NCBI GenBank assembly: GCA_017453745.1
Contig: JAFTEH010000073.1
Coordinates: 1 to 33,864 of the forward strand
Reading direction: 5' to 3'
From: Spirochaetaceae bacterium
GTDB taxonomy: Bacteria; Spirochaetota; Spirochaetia; Treponematales; Treponemataceae
Length of the DNA: 33,864 bases
Positions within the stretch are counted from its first letter, which is position 1. Each line of letters begins with the position of its first letter. The notes beneath the pieces were generated by a model. That model saw only the letters and a list, made by a program, of their open reading frames with translations, ran no database searches and was not told the DNA's origin. Positions 33,490-33,864 of this stretch are shown piece by piece. Made by a program: the position numbers and the translations under genes.

Positions 33490-33517
33490 ATTATATAGCA
33501 TGATACATATTTGTCAA
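33490..33517 (-). promoter_or_regulatory. Consensus promoter of the pyrophosphatase/ttcA-like operon, near-leaderless
   Basis: On the minus strand TTGACA (33512-33517) and TATAAT (33490-33495), both perfect consensus, are separated by 16 nt. Eleven nucleotides separate the -10 from the ATG, predicting a 4-5-nt leader. Confidence 0.65.
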
Positions 33518-33541
33518 GTAAATAGCAGCGGTATTTTTCAC

Positions 33542-33586
33542 CGCTTTATTACGATGTGCGCATTATGCGCACATCGTAATAAAGCG
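33542..33586. repeat. Perfect 21-bp inverted repeat with 3-nt loop
   Basis: CGCTTTATTACGATG... (33542-33562) is the exact reverse complement of 33566-33586, with only TTA between. The 45-nt element sits 24 nt upstream of the pyrophosphatase -35. On the plus strand a weakly T-rich stretch follows (TTTCTTCTTT). It could be a terminator, a cruciform-forming site or a regulator target. Confidence 0.85.
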
Positions 33587-33606
33587 AGTTTCTTCTTTAA
33601 GTTATA

Positions 33607-33864
33607 TATTAAAAATATCATATTTGCTTAAATCCATTATGGTATAACTGAGAAGTTATTACTTTCAGGCGGGTTCTTTAGGGCTCAAGTTGGCTTAAGT
33701 CCTAAATGCCAACTTGCCAGTGCCGCGTTTTAGGAAGGTAAGGGTTCCTAAGGGAAAGGGAGAAAAAACATAGCCGTCTACAGGATGTAGACGGTGCGTA
33801 AGTGCGAGAATTAACAATATAATTTTCTCAATTTTTAATTCTCGGAATATTGAAAAAACATGGA
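33607..33864 (+). repeat. Mosaic intergenic repeat, unit R6 with start of hairpin tail (right window edge)
   Basis: This unit has the same framework as R4 and R5: AAAATATCATATTTGCTTAA, AAGTTATTACTTTCAGGCGG and AGGGTTCCTAAGGGAAAGG. Its centre is intermediate, with the CAAGTTGGC hairpin present but the CCAGTTGC hairpin reduced to CCAGTGCCG. The CCGTCTAC hairpin and a GAGAATTAA/TTAATTCTC hairpin tail follow, then the edge. Confidence 0.85.

Overview
The window looks like a chromosomal segment of an anaerobic spirochaete, most likely a Treponema. This is inferred from its AT-rich composition, relaxed lipoprotein signal, CBS-containing family II pyrophosphatase, eukaryote-type hexokinase, 7TM-DISM chemoreceptor, cdaA-ybbR and tgt-lptF/G gene pairs, and selenocysteine genes. 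No rRNA or species-diagnostic gene is present, so the genus is an inference.

Positions 562-8379 (minus strand) hold the most unusual content: one eight-gene operon read from 8379 to 562. In order it encodes a small DUF2325 protein, a short flavodoxin, a NifH-like Fe protein, a lipoprotein with two fused metal-chelate binding domains, a FecCD-type permease, a FecE-type ATPase, and two nitrogenase component-1-like subunits. The catalytic subunit keeps three cluster cysteines (36, 61, 122). Its partner has lost all of them, and the FeMo-cofactor ligands are absent. This is therefore not a nitrogen-fixation system. It looks like an undescribed nitrogenase-like reductase coupled to uptake of an imported chelate or tetrapyrrole-like compound. 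A near-consensus promoter precedes it, bracketed by two GTTA-N8-TAAC dyads that look like operators.

Positions 8946-14366 carry housekeeping genes: c-di-AMP synthase cdaA with a YbbR partner (plus strand), converging on a tgt-lptF/lptG-like operon (minus strand). Positions 14653-16547 carry a short stand-alone SPASM-type cysteine protein overlapping an ABC exporter, probably the remnant of a radical-SAM peptide (RiPP) locus. Then come thyX, a hexokinase (minus strand), a TPR protein with an NHL/VWA-like exported protein, a possible 47-residue cysteine-rich small protein, murE and map, and a 7TM-DISM chemoreceptor (minus strand).

Positions 27200-33864 contain tRNA-Sec followed directly by selA, an M23 peptidase (minus strand), and a CBS-pyrophosphatase/ttcA-like operon (minus strand). 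These are separated by a mosaic family of structured intergenic repeats of about 110-240 bp. The family has six units in the window and occupies both window ends. Several promoters I can read place the expected transcription start at or within about 5 nt of the start codon (tgt, thyX, the TPR gene, the pyrophosphatase), suggesting leaderless mRNAs. A 12-mer close to TTGATTTCCGTG recurs just upstream of several promoters. All searching was done by eye, and no database was consulted.
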